From positions 7,130,001 to 7,194,000 of the forward strand of contig NZ_AP023396.1 of NCBI RefSeq assembly GCF_014466955.1: DNA of 64,000 nucleotides, written 5' to 3'. Shown piece after piece: positions 41,032 to 50,034 of the stretch. The DNA comes from Nocardia wallacei (GTDB lineage: Bacteria; Actinomycetota; Actinomycetes; Mycobacteriales; Mycobacteriaceae). The notes beneath the pieces were generated by a model, which saw only the letters and a list, made by a program, of their open reading frames with translations, did no database searches and was not told the DNA's origin. Every line of letters begins with the position of its first letter. Positions within the stretch are counted from its first letter, which is position 1. The position numbers were made by a program, and so were the translations under genes.

Positions 41032-42654
41032 CTATCCGATGCCGGCGCGCACGGTGGCGTGCAGCTCGCGCAGGCTGGAACGCTCCGTCGCGACCTCCAG
41101 CACCCGGATGCCGTGCGCGTTCCCGGCGAGTTCGACAGCCAGTTCGCCCGGATCGACCTGCCGATGCGGGACGCGGTAGGCCGCACACAGCGCGGCCAGA
41201 TCCATGCCGTGCGGGGTGCCGAAGACGCGTTCGAACACGCCCGCGTACTGCGGGTCGCCCTGTTCCAGGGTTTCGAAGATGCCGCCGCCGTCGTCGTTGG
41301 CGACCACGATGGTCAGGTCGGCCGGGCGCGGCTCGCCGGGACCGAGCAGCAGGCCGGACGCGTCGTGCAGGAAGGTGAGGTCGCCGATCAGCGCGACCGT
41401 CCGGCCCGGATGACTCAGCGCGGCGCCGACGGCGGTCGAGACCGTGCCGTCGATACCGGCCACGCCGCGATTGGACAGCACCTTGATGCCCGGCCGCGGA
41501 TACGACACCAGCGCGGCGTCGCGCACGGGGTTGGAGGCGCCGAGCAGCAGCTGGTCGCCCTCGTGCAGCGCGTCCATCACCACGGCCGCCACGTGTAGCC
41601 CGGTCGGCTTGGGATGCCGGGCGAGTTCGTCCCGAACCACCCGGCAGGCCTTCGCGTTCAGCTCGGCGCAGTGTTCGAGCCACTCGCGCCGCGGCGCGCC
41701 GGCGGTGATCGCGCGGGTGCCGGTGCCGACCACGTTGCCGGACACATCGGGCCAGCGCGGCCCGGTGGTGAGCGCGTAGACGGTGACGTCGGGGTCGGCG
41801 AGCACCTTCGACACCTGGCGGTGCAGGGTGGGGCGGCCGGTGATGATCGCCTGCCGCGGGCGCAGCAGCGACAGCGCCAGCGGATGCAGCGCCGGGCCGT
41901 GCATCGGAGCGGTCGGTTCGGCCACCGTGGGCAGTTCGGCCAGCTCCGGGCGGTGTCCCGCGCCGTGGCCCGAGATGACCACCGTGTCGGGGGTCAAATC
42001 GATGTCCAGGGGCACGTCCAGGGTCGCGTACTGCGTTGCGGTCCAAGGCTTTCCGCCCGCCCGACCGGGCGGGAACGATTCACCCCGCAACGCGTCGGGG
42101 ACCAGCGGCTCCCGCAGCGGGATGTCGAACTGCACCGGCCCGGCATTGCCGGAGCGGGTGCCCCGCGCCGCCGCCAGCACCCGGCACACCGCCGCGCGCC
42201 ACACGCTGTTCTGCCGCCGGTAGCCCTCCTCGGCCTCGGCCAGTCCGAGGCTCATGGCCGCGCGCACCTGGCTGCCGAACAGCCCGAACTGTTCGACAGT
42301 CTGATTGGCCCCGCTGCCCAGCATCTCGTAGGGCCGGTTGGCGCTCAGCACGATCAGGGGCTGGCGCGCGTAATTGGCTTCCAGCACGGCCGGGCCCAGG
42401 TTGGCCACGGCGGTTCCGGAGGTCATCACGACCGGAACGGGGCGGCCACTGGACACGGCCAGGCCGATCGCGAGGAATCCGGCGGTGCGCTCGTCGATGC
42501 GCATGTGCAGCCGTAGTCGCCCCTCGGCGTCGGCGGCCTGCAAGGCGAAGGCCAGCGGCGCATTTCGCGAGCCGGGACACAACACGACATCCTGCACGCC
42601 CCCGCGTGCCAGCTCGTCGACGACGACCTGGGCCTGTGCTGTCGAAGGGTTCAC
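41032..42654 (-). CDS. menD: SEPHCHC synthase MenD
   Basis: This 540-residue thiamine-diphosphate enzyme adds succinyl semialdehyde (from 2-oxoglutarate) to isochorismate, the first committed step of menaquinone synthesis. The N terminus has the family segment [15 protein letters not shown], and the C-terminal domain has the diphosphate-binding stretch [13 protein letters not shown] with [11 protein letters not shown]. The start is a GTG with GGAGG upstream. Its stop is 3 nt from the stop of the acidic protein gene. Confidence 0.96.
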   Translation of the reverse strand: MNPSTAQAQVVVDELARGGVQDVVLCPGSRNAPLAFALQAADAEGRLRLHMRIDERTAGFLAIGLAVSSGRPVPVVMTSGTAVANLGPAVLEANYARQPLIVLSANRPYEMLGSGANQTVEQFGLFGSQVRAAMSLGLAEAEEGYRRQNSVWRAAVCRVLAAARGTRSGNAGPVQFDIPLREPLVPDALRGESFPPGRAGGKPWTATQYATLDVPLDIDLTPDTVVISGHGAGHRPELAELPTVAEPTAPMHGPALHPLALSLLRPRQAIITGRPTLHRQVSKVLADPDVTVYALTTGPRWPDVSGNVVGTGTRAITAGAPRREWLEHCAELNAKACRVVRDELARHPKPTGLHVAAVVMDALHEGDQLLLGASNPVRDAALVSYPRPGIKVLSNRGVAGIDGTVSTAVGAALSHPGRTVALIGDLTFLHDASGLLLGPGEPRPADLTIVVANDDGGGIFETLEQGDPQYAGVFERVFGTPHGMDLAALCAAYRVPHRQVDPGELAVELAGNAHGIRVLEVATERSSLRELHATVRAGIG

Positions 42655-42719
42655 AGGCCCAGCCTCCCAGACAGTGGCGGCCGGTGGGGAGTCGGCCCGC
42701 TCACACCTGTCGCTAGAAG

Positions 42720-42738
42720 TTAGGGTTTGCTAACCTAA
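42720..42738. promoter_or_regulatory. IdeR/DtxR iron box upstream of the siderophore-interacting protein
   Basis: TTAGGGTTTGCTAACCTAA matches the 19-bp IdeR consensus TTAGGTTAGGCTAACCTAA at 16 positions. It ends 5 nt before the ATG at 42744 and overlaps a TAACCT -10 hexamer (42731-42736). Binding of iron-loaded IdeR would block transcription. Confidence 0.85.
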
Positions 42739-42743
42739 CCGAC

Positions 42744-43571
42744 ATGGCGAAGCGCACCAAGTACCTCAAGCCCGAGGAGCGGCGGATCCTCACCACCGAG
42801 GTTCTCGCGAGCAAGCGGATCAGCCCGAGTTTCGTGCGGGTCACGCTGGGCGGCGGCGGGCTGGACGAGTTCGTCCCGATGGGCTTCGACCAGTGGTTCC
42901 GGTTGTTCCTGCCGGGCCGCAACGGATTGCGGCTACCGACCGCGGCCAGCAACCTCTGGTACGCGCAGTACTTGATGATGAGCAAGGACCAGCGTCCGGT
43001 GGTGCGCAATTACACGGTGCGCGAATATTTTCCGACCGGGCAGGGCCGCTTCGGCGACACCGCCGAACTGGACATCGATTTCGCCATGCACGGCGAGCAC
43101 ACCCCCGCGTGCGCCTGGGCGAGCGGCGCGGCCGTCGGCAGCGAGGTGGGCCTGCTGGACGAGGGCATCATGTACCAAGCGCCACAGCACACTTCGTGGG
43201 CGCTGCTGGTCGGCGACGAGAGCGCCCTGCCCGCCGTCGCGGGCGTGCTCCGGTCCGCTCCCCGCGACCTGCGCGGCGCGGCCTTCCTCGAGATCCCCCA
43301 CCCCGACGACGCCCAGGATCTCGGCGAACCCGAAGGCGTCCAGGTGCATTGGCTCCCCCGCCCCGACCCCACCACCCAGATCGGCGGCCCCGCCCTGGCG
43401 GCGGTACGCGCCGCGGAACTCCCCGACCAGGGCGTCTACGCCTTCATAGCAGGCGAGCAGAAACTAGCCTCCGGCCTACGCCGACACCTGGCCTCCGAAC
43501 GCGGAATCCCCAAGCCCGACATCACCTTCACCGGATACTGGCGGATAGGCAAGTCAGCCGGGGAAATGTAG
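42744..43571 (+). CDS. Siderophore-interacting protein (FAD-binding ferric-siderophore reductase)
   Basis: This 275-residue protein belongs to the SIP family (ViuB type), which uses FAD and NAD(P)H to release iron from siderophores in the cytoplasm. The FAD-binding motif RNYTVREY lies near residue 93, and the NAD-binding region has LLVGDESALPAV and ends with FTGYWRIG. A clear IdeR box overlaps its promoter, so it should be induced by iron limitation. A repeat array follows. Confidence 0.93.
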   Translation: MAKRTKYLKPEERRILTTEVLASKRISPSFVRVTLGGGGLDEFVPMGFDQWFRLFLPGRNGLRLPTAASNLWYAQYLMMSKDQRPVVRNYTVREYFPTGQGRFGDTAELDIDFAMHGEHTPACAWASGAAVGSEVGLLDEGIMYQAPQHTSWALLVGDESALPAVAGVLRSAPRDLRGAAFLEIPHPDDAQDLGEPEGVQVHWLPRPDPTTQIGGPALAAVRAAELPDQGVYAFIAGEQKLASGLRRHLASERGIPKPDITFTGYWRIGKSAGEM

Positions 43572-43589
43572 AACAGGCCGCACACCCCC

Positions 43590-44038
43590 GCTTTACGGCC
43601 ACCCGCCACGGTTTTCTGGCCGCCCCGCGCGATTTCCGGCCCCCACAAGGCTTGTGGCGGCCCGCACGTTTTGCGGCCACCCCGCATGTTTGCGGCCTCC
43701 TGGCACGGATTGCGGCCGCCCGCACGGGTTTACGGCCACTCGGCACGGTTTGCGGCCGCCCCCACACAGATTGCGGCCACCCGGCACGGTTAGCGGCCGC
43801 CGCACACAGTTTGCGGCCACCCGGCACGGTTAGCGGCCGCCGCACACAGTTTGCGGCCACCCGGCACGGATTGCGGCCGCCCCACACGGTTACGTCCACC
43901 CGGCACGGTTTGTGGCCGCCCCGCACAGTTTGCGGCCGCCCCACACAGTTTGCGGCCGCCCCGCACGGTTTGCGGCCGCCCCGCACGGTTTGTGGCCGCC
44001 CCGCACGGTTTGCGGCCGCCCCGCACGGTTTGTGGCCG
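43590..44038. repeat. Tandem-repeat array, 20-bp unit (NotI-rich)
   Basis: About 22 head-to-tail copies of TGCGGCCGCCCCGCACGGTT and variants fill most of the gap between two convergent genes. The last nine or so copies (from about 43861) keep a 20-bp period, and the earlier part alternates two variants as a 40-bp higher-order unit. Most copies contain the 8-bp site GCGGCCGC. Open frames through the array are by-products of the repeat. Confidence 0.93.
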
Positions 44039-44170
44039 CCCCGCCGTTCGGTGCCCGGTGCGCATGCGACGAAGTTGCGAGCACCGGGTGCCGAACGGCG
44101 GGGTCACGAGGCCACGAACCCGCCACGCCGAAGGCGGGGCCGATCACACAGCCCCGCCACGCCGAAGGCG
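44039..44170. repeat. Long palindromic repeat with 19-nt loop (copy 2)
   Basis: A 23-bp stem (44039-44061 with 44081-44103, two G-U pairs) closes a 19-nt loop, GCATGCGACGAAGTTGCGA, which matches the loop of the element at 27526 at 15 of 19 positions. The tail again reads AACCCGCC and then GGCCGATCACACAGC. A further CCCGCCACGCCGAAGGCGGG hairpin is present twice. It lies at the end of the 20-bp array, in a convergent gap, and may terminate both genes. Confidence 0.85.
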
Positions 44171-44176
44171 GGCCGA

Positions 44177-44623
44177 TTACCCAGCGTGGCGCTGGATCAG
44201 GTCGCCCACTCGCGGGAGGGCCTCGGTCACATGCTTTTTCGCCGAGGAGCGCACCGCGGAGTACGCCTTCTTCAGGGCCGGGCGCGAGGAGCTCTCGGCC
44301 CGCGCGTCGGTCACCGCGAGCAGCGCCTCGGCAACCTCGTCCTGCTTGGCCACCAGCAGGTCGGCGAACGAGCCGTTACCCGAGGCCTGGTACTCCGCCC
44401 AGTACGGCTCGAGCCGCTCCACGAACTTCGGCACGAACGACTCCAGCCCGTCCGTGACGATGGTCGGACTGACCTTCTTCGCCGCCGCGTACGCACCCTT
44501 CACAGCCAGGCCGGACGCGCCCCCCTTGTCCGACACCTCCGCTTCCAGCACCTGCTGGGCATCGGCGATGAAGGCCGGTCGCTTGGCGTCGTCGAGCAGG
44601 GATTCAGACAGTGCTGCAACCAC
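44177..44623 (-). CDS. DUF6918-like conserved protein
   Basis: This 148-residue helical protein starts VVAALSESLLDDAKRPAFIA and contains GAYAAAKKVSPTIVTDGLESFVP, a pattern I associate with DUF6918 of actinobacteria. I chose the GTG at 44621-44623, with GGAGG 9 nt upstream. No membrane segment or catalytic motif is visible. Function is unknown. Confidence 0.8.
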   Translation of the reverse strand: MVAALSESLLDDAKRPAFIADAQQVLEAEVSDKGGASGLAVKGAYAAAKKVSPTIVTDGLESFVPKFVERLEPYWAEYQASGNGSFADLLVAKQDEVAEALLAVTDARAESSSRPALKKAYSAVRSSAKKHVTEALPRVGDLIQRHAG

Positions 44624-44709
44624 TTTCAGGTTCCTCCGGATAGTTTTTCGATGAGCGAGCGCACGCAACTATACGCACCGGACGAACGTGACACACGCGG
44701 TCGGACCCG

Positions 44710-45366
44710 TCACGGCTGCCAGGGCAGCAACTGCACCATGAGCCCTTCACAATCGGCCAGCAATGTTTCAGATTCGTCGGTCAGCCGCGCGGTGACGAAG
44801 GTCTTACGGCCTTCGATGCGATCGACGGTGCCTTCCACCAGCAACGGCGTCTCCAGAGGAGTGACTTTCCGGTAGTTCACATGCAGGTAGGCGGTGCGGC
44901 TGATCGGCCGCCCCGCGTAGTGCACGAGCGAGCCGAACAGGTCGTCGAAAAGCAGCGGCAACACGCCGCCGTGTACCGCGCTGTTGCCGCCGAGGTGGTA
45001 TCGCCGGAACCGCCCGCGCATCCGCACACCGCCGGGCCCCGCCTCGACCACCTGCCACGGCGGCATGAGCAGACTGCCGCGCCCCGGCAGCGCGGTGACC
45101 CGCCCCGCCGGACTCTGCAATTCGGGCGCGCGGTACGGCTCGAGCAGATCGATCAGCTGCCGTGCCTGCGCCAGCGCCTGCCCGTACACCTCCTCGGTGC
45201 AGTCCGCCGAGACGGCCAGATCCTGCAACGTGCGCATGGCCTCGACGAACTCCCCGAAGTTGGGCCCCGGGTCGGCCTCGACCACCTTGGGAAATCCGCC
45301 GTGATGCTCGTAGCGATCGGCCTCGATCGCGCTCCGGTCGATGACCGGCTCCACTCGCTCGCTCAT
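44710..45366 (-). CDS. PaaI-type hot-dog thioesterase
   Basis: This 218-residue protein has a C-terminal hot-dog domain (about residues 95-218) with the PaaI/4HBT-like segment HLGGNSAVHGGVLPLLFDDL, in which the HGG stretch is typical. The N-terminal 90 residues are helical. It should hydrolyse an acyl-CoA. It is divergent from menB with 110 bp between starts, which makes DHNA-CoA a candidate substrate. That step has no firmly assigned gene in this window. Confidence 0.87.
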   Translation of the reverse strand: MSERVEPVIDRSAIEADRYEHHGGFPKVVEADPGPNFGEFVEAMRTLQDLAVSADCTEEVYGQALAQARQLIDLLEPYRAPELQSPAGRVTALPGRGSLLMPPWQVVEAGPGGVRMRGRFRRYHLGGNSAVHGGVLPLLFDDLFGSLVHYAGRPISRTAYLHVNYRKVTPLETPLLVEGTVDRIEGRKTFVTARLTDESETLLADCEGLMVQLLPWQP

Positions 45367-45439
45367 CACTGCACCGTAACCGGCATTCTTACGCCGTCCA
45401 ACCCAACCCGTGGGTAATTTCGCCCCACGCAACGACAAC

Positions 45440-45465
45440 GGTTTTCGGCGGAGCGAAGCGGAGGC
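45440..45465. repeat. Short relative of the long palindromic repeat
   Basis: The 26-bp stretch begins GGTTTTCGGCG and ends GCGAAGCGGAGGC. Both pieces also occur in the element at 27526-27648. It lies just before menB and looks like a remnant or a minimal copy of that repeat. Confidence 0.55.
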
Positions 45466-45476
45466 AAGATGACACC

Positions 45477-46370
45477 GTGACTTTCAACCCGAAGCTGTGG
45501 GAACCCGTATCCGGGTTCGAGGACCTGACCGACATCACCTATCACCGGCACATCGAGCAGGGGACGGTGCGGGTGGCATTCGATCGGCCGGAGGTGCGCA
45601 ACGCCTTTCGCCCGCACACCGTGGACGAGCTGTACCGCGCGCTCGATCACGCCCGAATGACCTCCGATGTCGGCGCGGTCCTGCTGACCGGCAACGGCCC
45701 GAGCCCCAAGGACGGCGGGTGGGCGTTCTGCTCCGGCGGCGATCAGCGCATCCGCGGCCGCAGCGGCTACCAGTACGCCTCCGGGGAAACGGCCGACACG
45801 GTGGACAAGGCCCGGGCGGGACGGCTGCACATTCTCGAGGTGCAACGGCTGATCCGGTTCATGCCGAAGGTGGTCATCGCCCTGGTGAACGGCTGGGCCG
45901 CCGGTGGCGGACACAGCCTGCACGTGGTGTGCGACCTCACCCTGGCCAGCCGCGAGCACGCCCGCTTCAAGCAGACCGACGCCGACGTGGGCAGTTTCGA
46001 CGCCGGTTACGGCAGCGCGTATCTGGCGAAGATGGTGGGCCAGAAGTTCGCCCGCGAGATCTTCTTCCTGGGCCGTCCCTACACCGCCGAGCAGATGCAC
46101 CACATGGGCGCGGTGAACGCCGTGGTCGACCACGATCGCCTCGAGGACGAGGCCCTGGAATGGACCGCCGACATCCTCGGCAAGTCCCCCCAGGCCCAGC
46201 GCATGCTCAAGTACGCGTTCAACCTCACCGACGACGGCCTCGTCGGCCAGCAACTCTTCGCGGGCGAGGCGACCCGCCTGGGCTACATGACCGACGAAGC
46301 CGTCGAGGGCCGCGACGCCTTCCTCGAGAAGCGCAAGCCGGACTGGTCGCCCTATCCCTGGTACTTCTGA
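45477..46370 (+). CDS. menB: 1,4-dihydroxy-2-naphthoyl-CoA synthase MenB
   Basis: This 297-residue crotonase-fold enzyme closes the second ring of menaquinone by converting O-succinylbenzoyl-CoA to DHNA-CoA. Family motifs FCSGGDQRIRG, VNGWAAGGGHSLH and TDADVGSFDAGYGSAYLAKMVG are present, and the protein ends SPYPWYF as usual. The start is a GTG; a CAAGAT hexamer lies 6 nt before it. Length is normal. Confidence 0.97.
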   Translation: MTFNPKLWEPVSGFEDLTDITYHRHIEQGTVRVAFDRPEVRNAFRPHTVDELYRALDHARMTSDVGAVLLTGNGPSPKDGGWAFCSGGDQRIRGRSGYQYASGETADTVDKARAGRLHILEVQRLIRFMPKVVIALVNGWAAGGGHSLHVVCDLTLASREHARFKQTDADVGSFDAGYGSAYLAKMVGQKFAREIFFLGRPYTAEQMHHMGAVNAVVDHDRLEDEALEWTADILGKSPQAQRMLKYAFNLTDDGLVGQQLFAGEATRLGYMTDEAVEGRDAFLEKRKPDWSPYPWYF

Positions 46371-46417
46371 GGCGAAGTGCCCGGTTCGGGAAGATCACAA
46401 GACCTACGCTCGGTGCT

Positions 46418-46813
46418 GTGGACATTCTCGGCAGCCGGGTGATTCTGCGACCGGCGGACTACGAGCGAACACTGGCGTTCTATCGGGACGAGCTGGGACT
46501 GGCGATCGCGCGGGAGTATCCGGGCGGCACCGTGTTCTACGCGGGGCAGTCGCTGATCGAGGTGGCCGCGCACGGCCGCCGCGATGACGCTCCCAGCGGC
46601 TTCGCGGGCGCCCTGTGGTTGCAGGTGCGCGATGCGGCCGCGGCGGCGGCGACGCTCGCCGAGCACGGAGTCGCCATCGATCGCGATCCCGTGCGGGAGC
46701 CGTGGGGACTGATCGAGATGTGGATCCGCGATCCGGACGACGTGCCGATCGTGGTGGTGGAGGTGCCGCCGGAACATCCGCTGCGCCGCGACTCCCGGCC
46801 GCCGCGGCAATGA
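46418..46813 (+). CDS. VOC family protein (Rv0546c-like)
   Basis: This 131-residue protein has the glyoxalase/bleomycin-resistance fold, with DYERTLAFYRDELGL in the first half and EMWIRDPDDVPIVVVEVP at the end of the second. The order menB, VOC, pitA matches Rv0548c-Rv0545c. A TACGCT hexamer (46405-46410) lies 7 nt before the GTG. The substrate is unknown. Confidence 0.88.
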   Translation: MDILGSRVILRPADYERTLAFYRDELGLAIAREYPGGTVFYAGQSLIEVAAHGRRDDAPSGFAGALWLQVRDAAAAAATLAEHGVAIDRDPVREPWGLIEMWIRDPDDVPIVVVEVPPEHPLRRDSRPPRQ

Positions 46814-46912
46814 CCGCCGCCGACCGGCGCGTACCCGCCGTAGCATCCGGCGCGGTCCGGTTTGCCGCGACCTGGCCATCGCGTTAACGGATCGATAACG
46901 CACACTGGAGCG

Positions 46913-48148
46913 GTGACCGCCGAACTATTGGTTCTGCTCATCGTCGTCGTCACTGCACTGGTCTTCGACTTCACCAACGGATTTCACGACACCGCCAACG
47001 CGATGGCCACCTCCATCGCCACCGGTGCGCTGGGCCCGCGGACCGCGGTTCTGCTGTCGGGCGCGCTGAATCTGATCGGTGCGTTCCTCAGTGTGGAGGT
47101 GGCGGCCACGGTCGCCGAGGGCATCGTCCGGCTCAACGAGGTCGGTGGTCCCGATCTGCTGGAGATCGTGTTCGCGGGCCTGGTCGGCGGGATCCTGTGG
47201 AACCTGCTGACCTGGCTGTTCGGTTTGCCGTCGAGTTCCTCGCACGCGCTGTTCGGCGGCCTGATCGGCGCGACCATCGCGGCGCTCGGCTGGAACGGCG
47301 TCATCTGGACGGCGGGAGAACAGGGCGTGCTCGGCAAGATCGTGCTGCCCGCGGTGCTGGCGCCGGTGGTGGCGGCGCTGGTCGCCGCGATCGGCACCGT
47401 GCTGGTCTACCGGATCACCCGCGGCAGCGACGAGCGGTCGGTGACGCGCGGATTCCGCTGGGGCCAGATCGGTTCGGCCTCACTGGTCTCGCTCGCGCAC
47501 GGCACCAACGACGCGCAGAAGACGATGGGCATCATCTTCCTGGCGCTGATCGCCTACGGTTCGCGCTCGCCGTCGGACTCGCTGCCGCTGTGGGTCATCG
47601 TGGCCTGCGCGGTCGCGATCGCCGCGGGGACCTCGCTGGGCGGCTGGCGCATCATCCGCACCCTGGGCAAGGGCCTGGTCGACATCACCTCGCCGCAGGG
47701 CCTGGCCGCCGAATCCACCAGCGCGGCGATCATTCTCACCTCGGCGCACTTCGGCCTGCCGCTGTCGACGACACAGACCGTCACCGGCGCGATTCTCGGT
47801 ACCGGTCTGGGGCGGCCGGGCGCGGAGGTGCGCTGGCCGGTGCTCGGCCGCATGGTCGTGGCCTGGGTACTGACGCTGCCGCTGGCCGGGGTGGCGGGCG
47901 CGATCTGCTGGGCGCTGGCGCACGGTGTCGGCGGACTCGCCGGGGTGCTGGTGGTGTTCGCGGTGCTGATCACGCTGGCAGCGTTCATGTGGCTGCGGGC
48001 GCGCCGCGCGCCGGTACACGCGGCCAATGTCAACGACGAGTGGCAGGCCCCGCCCGCGCAACCCGCCGGGCCGTCCGCTCCGGACGGTCGTGACCCGGAA
48101 TCGAACGACGACTCACCGGCACACCACCGATCGGCGGGACGGGCCTGA
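46913..48148 (+). CDS. pitA: Low-affinity inorganic phosphate transporter PitA
   Basis: This 411-residue multi-pass protein belongs to the PiT family of phosphate:cation symporters. The signature FDFTNGFHDTANAMA occurs near the N terminus, and its duplicate counterpart SLAHGTNDAQKTMG near the middle. About ten membrane segments are visible, with a hydrophilic C-terminal tail. The GTG at 46913 has GGAG upstream. It is coupled to the next gene by a TGATG overlap. Confidence 0.94.
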   Translation: MTAELLVLLIVVVTALVFDFTNGFHDTANAMATSIATGALGPRTAVLLSGALNLIGAFLSVEVAATVAEGIVRLNEVGGPDLLEIVFAGLVGGILWNLLTWLFGLPSSSSHALFGGLIGATIAALGWNGVIWTAGEQGVLGKIVLPAVLAPVVAALVAAIGTVLVYRITRGSDERSVTRGFRWGQIGSASLVSLAHGTNDAQKTMGIIFLALIAYGSRSPSDSLPLWVIVACAVAIAAGTSLGGWRIIRTLGKGLVDITSPQGLAAESTSAAIILTSAHFGLPLSTTQTVTGAILGTGLGRPGAEVRWPVLGRMVVAWVLTLPLAGVAGAICWALAHGVGGLAGVLVVFAVLITLAAFMWLRARRAPVHAANVNDEWQAPPAQPAGPSAPDGRDPESNDDSPAHHRSAGRA

Positions 48149-48426
48149 TGGACACGGTCGTACTGATCTCGAAGGAACTCTGGCGGGTCACGCTAGCGGC
48201 CCTCGTCTTCGGCGCCGGGCTGCCCGCGTTCTTCGCCCTGGGCGTCCGATTCCAGTCGCGCGCCGACGGCACGGTGACGCTCTCCCCTGCCCGCCGCCGG
48301 GCCGCGCTGGCGGCGGCCGCGGTGTGCTTCGCGGTGGTGCTGGCGGCGGTGGTGACGGGAGTCCTCTACGTCGCCAAGGCTTTTCTCGCCGCACGTCTCG
48401 GCATCCACCTGTTCGGGCAGGGATGA
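48148..48426 (+). CDS. Small membrane protein (Rv0544c-like)
   Basis: This 92-residue protein has two membrane segments (about residues 14-34 and 54-78) joined by a basic loop. Its ATG overlaps the pitA stop by one base, so it is made together with the transporter. The same pair exists in M. tuberculosis. It may be a small accessory subunit of PitA; there is no direct evidence for that. Confidence 0.82.
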   Translation: MDTVVLISKELWRVTLAALVFGAGLPAFFALGVRFQSRADGTVTLSPARRRAALAAAAVCFAVVLAAVVTGVLYVAKAFLAARLGIHLFGQG

Positions 48427-48444
48427 CCGCGGAAAGGACCCGTC

Positions 48445-48801
48445 GTGACCAGTGATCCACAATCCACCCCGCCGCGCGGCCCCGAGGACTCGGAGGCCGA
48501 GAAGTCGCTGCTGCGCAAGGTGCTCGGCTGGCTGAAAGCCGGGTATCCGCAAGGTATTCCACAGTCGGACTACGTGGCGCTGCTCGCGGTGCTGCACCGC
48601 CGCCTCACCGACTACGAGGTGCACATGATCGTCGAGCAGTTGGTCGGCGAGCGCGCCGGCGACGACGAGATCGCCCGGCACGAAATCGAGGCGGCGATCG
48701 CCCGAGTTGCCAAGGAGCAGCCGGGCGAGGACGATATCGCTAGAGTGGCCTCCCGGCTGGCAGCCGGTGGATGGCCACTGGCGACACCGACGTCGGACTG
48801 A
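48445..48801 (+). CDS. DUF3349 family protein (Rv0543c-like)
   Basis: This 118-residue protein has the DUF3349 pattern: KVLGWLKAGYPQGIPQSDYVALLAVLHRRL and then VARVASRL-type helices near the end. Family structures show a small helical DNA-binding-like fold, but function is not known. It lies 18 nt after the membrane protein gene and before menE, as in M. tuberculosis. Confidence 0.88.
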   Translation: MTSDPQSTPPRGPEDSEAEKSLLRKVLGWLKAGYPQGIPQSDYVALLAVLHRRLTDYEVHMIVEQLVGERAGDDEIARHEIEAAIARVAKEQPGEDDIARVASRLAAGGWPLATPTSD

Positions 48802-48876
48802 TCTCCTCCCTACCCGAGTGAAGGAAGCGCGGACCCGTTGCCGGGTCGTCGGCCCTGACATGACACGATCGCGAAC

Positions 48877-50034
48877 GTGAGCACCCTGCGGACCCTCCCC
48901 ATGCCCACCGGAGCCGCGGTGGGTGACGTTCTGCCGCATCTGCGGGAAGCCCTGGCGGGTAACGGTGCGGCTTGGTTGCCGGTGCCGACCGGGGACCGGC
49001 GGGAATCGCACCGGCTGTCGAACGCGCTGCGCCCCGGCGAGCCGATCGACGACGATGTGGCGCTGGTGGTGACCACCTCCGGGACCACGGGCGTGCCGAA
49101 GGGCGCGATGCTCACCGCCGCGGCCCTGCGCGCCAGCGGCGACGCCACCCACGAACGGCTCGGCGGCCCCGGCCAATGGCTGCTGGCCTTGCCGACCCAT
49201 CACATCGCGGGCCTGCAGGTGTTGCTGCGCAGTATCCAGGCCGGTACCGAGCCGGTGGCCCTGGACGTCTCGGACGGTTTCCTGCCGGGCGGGCTGGCCA
49301 GCGCGGTCGCGGGCATGACGGGCCCGCGCAAATACACCTCGCTGGTGCCGACGCAGTTGATCAAGGCCCTCGACGATCCGGCCGGGCTGGAGGCGCTCGT
49401 CTCGCTGGACGCGGTGCTGATCGGCGGTGCGCCCACCCCGCGGCCGGTGCTGGAGCGGGCCCGCGCGGCGGGCGTCAACGTGGTCCGCACCTACGGCATG
49501 AGTGAGACCTGCGGCGGCTGTGTGTACGAGGGCGTCCCGCTGACGGGCACGAAGGTTCGCATCGAGGACGGCCGGGTGCTGCTCGGCGGCGCCATGCTCG
49601 CCAAGGGCTACCGCGGCCTGCCCGATCATCCGGCCTTCGCCGAACCCGGCTGGTTCCGCACCGAGGACGCCGGGGTCTACGACAACGGCGTGCTGACTAT
49701 TCAGGGCCGCCTGGACGAGGCCATCATGACCGGCGGGCTGCTGGTCATCCCGCAGGTCGTGGAGGCCGTGCTGGCCACCCATCCCGCGGTGAGCGAGGCC
49801 GTGGTGCTGGGCCTGCCCGACGAACGGCTGGGCCAGCGCGTCGCGGCCGCGGTGGTGCCGGTCGCCGGATCCGTCCCCACCCTCGACGAACTGCGCGAGC
49901 ACGTCCTCGCGGAACTGGACACGATCGCCGCGCCCCGCGAACTGGCGCTGCTGGAAGACATTCCGATGCGCGGCCCCGGCAAACCGGACCGCAACAAGCT
50001 CCGCGAATACCTGCTCGCCGACTCCCCACACTGA
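48877..50034 (+). CDS. menE: O-succinylbenzoate-CoA ligase MenE
   Basis: This 385-residue AMP-forming ligase activates O-succinylbenzoate for MenB. The phosphate-binding motif TSGTTGVPKG (residues 67-76) and the later motifs RTYGMSETCGG, GWFRTEDAGVY and PMRGPGKPDRNKL (with the C-terminal catalytic lysine) are intact. It is short compared with generic acyl-CoA ligases but normal for actinobacterial MenE. The start is a GTG. About 200 nt without recognisable features follow. Confidence 0.94.
   Translation: MSTLRTLPMPTGAAVGDVLPHLREALAGNGAAWLPVPTGDRRESHRLSNALRPGEPIDDDVALVVTTSGTTGVPKGAMLTAAALRASGDATHERLGGPGQWLLALPTHHIAGLQVLLRSIQAGTEPVALDVSDGFLPGGLASAVAGMTGPRKYTSLVPTQLIKALDDPAGLEALVSLDAVLIGGAPTPRPVLERARAAGVNVVRTYGMSETCGGCVYEGVPLTGTKVRIEDGRVLLGGAMLAKGYRGLPDHPAFAEPGWFRTEDAGVYDNGVLTIQGRLDEAIMTGGLLVIPQVVEAVLATHPAVSEAVVLGLPDERLGQRVAAAVVPVAGSVPTLDELREHVLAELDTIAAPRELALLEDIPMRGPGKPDRNKLREYLLADSPH

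Noticed and set aside
23405..44038. CRISPR arrays
   Set aside because: All four arrays are contiguous head-to-tail repeats without unique spacers, and there are no cas genes in the window.
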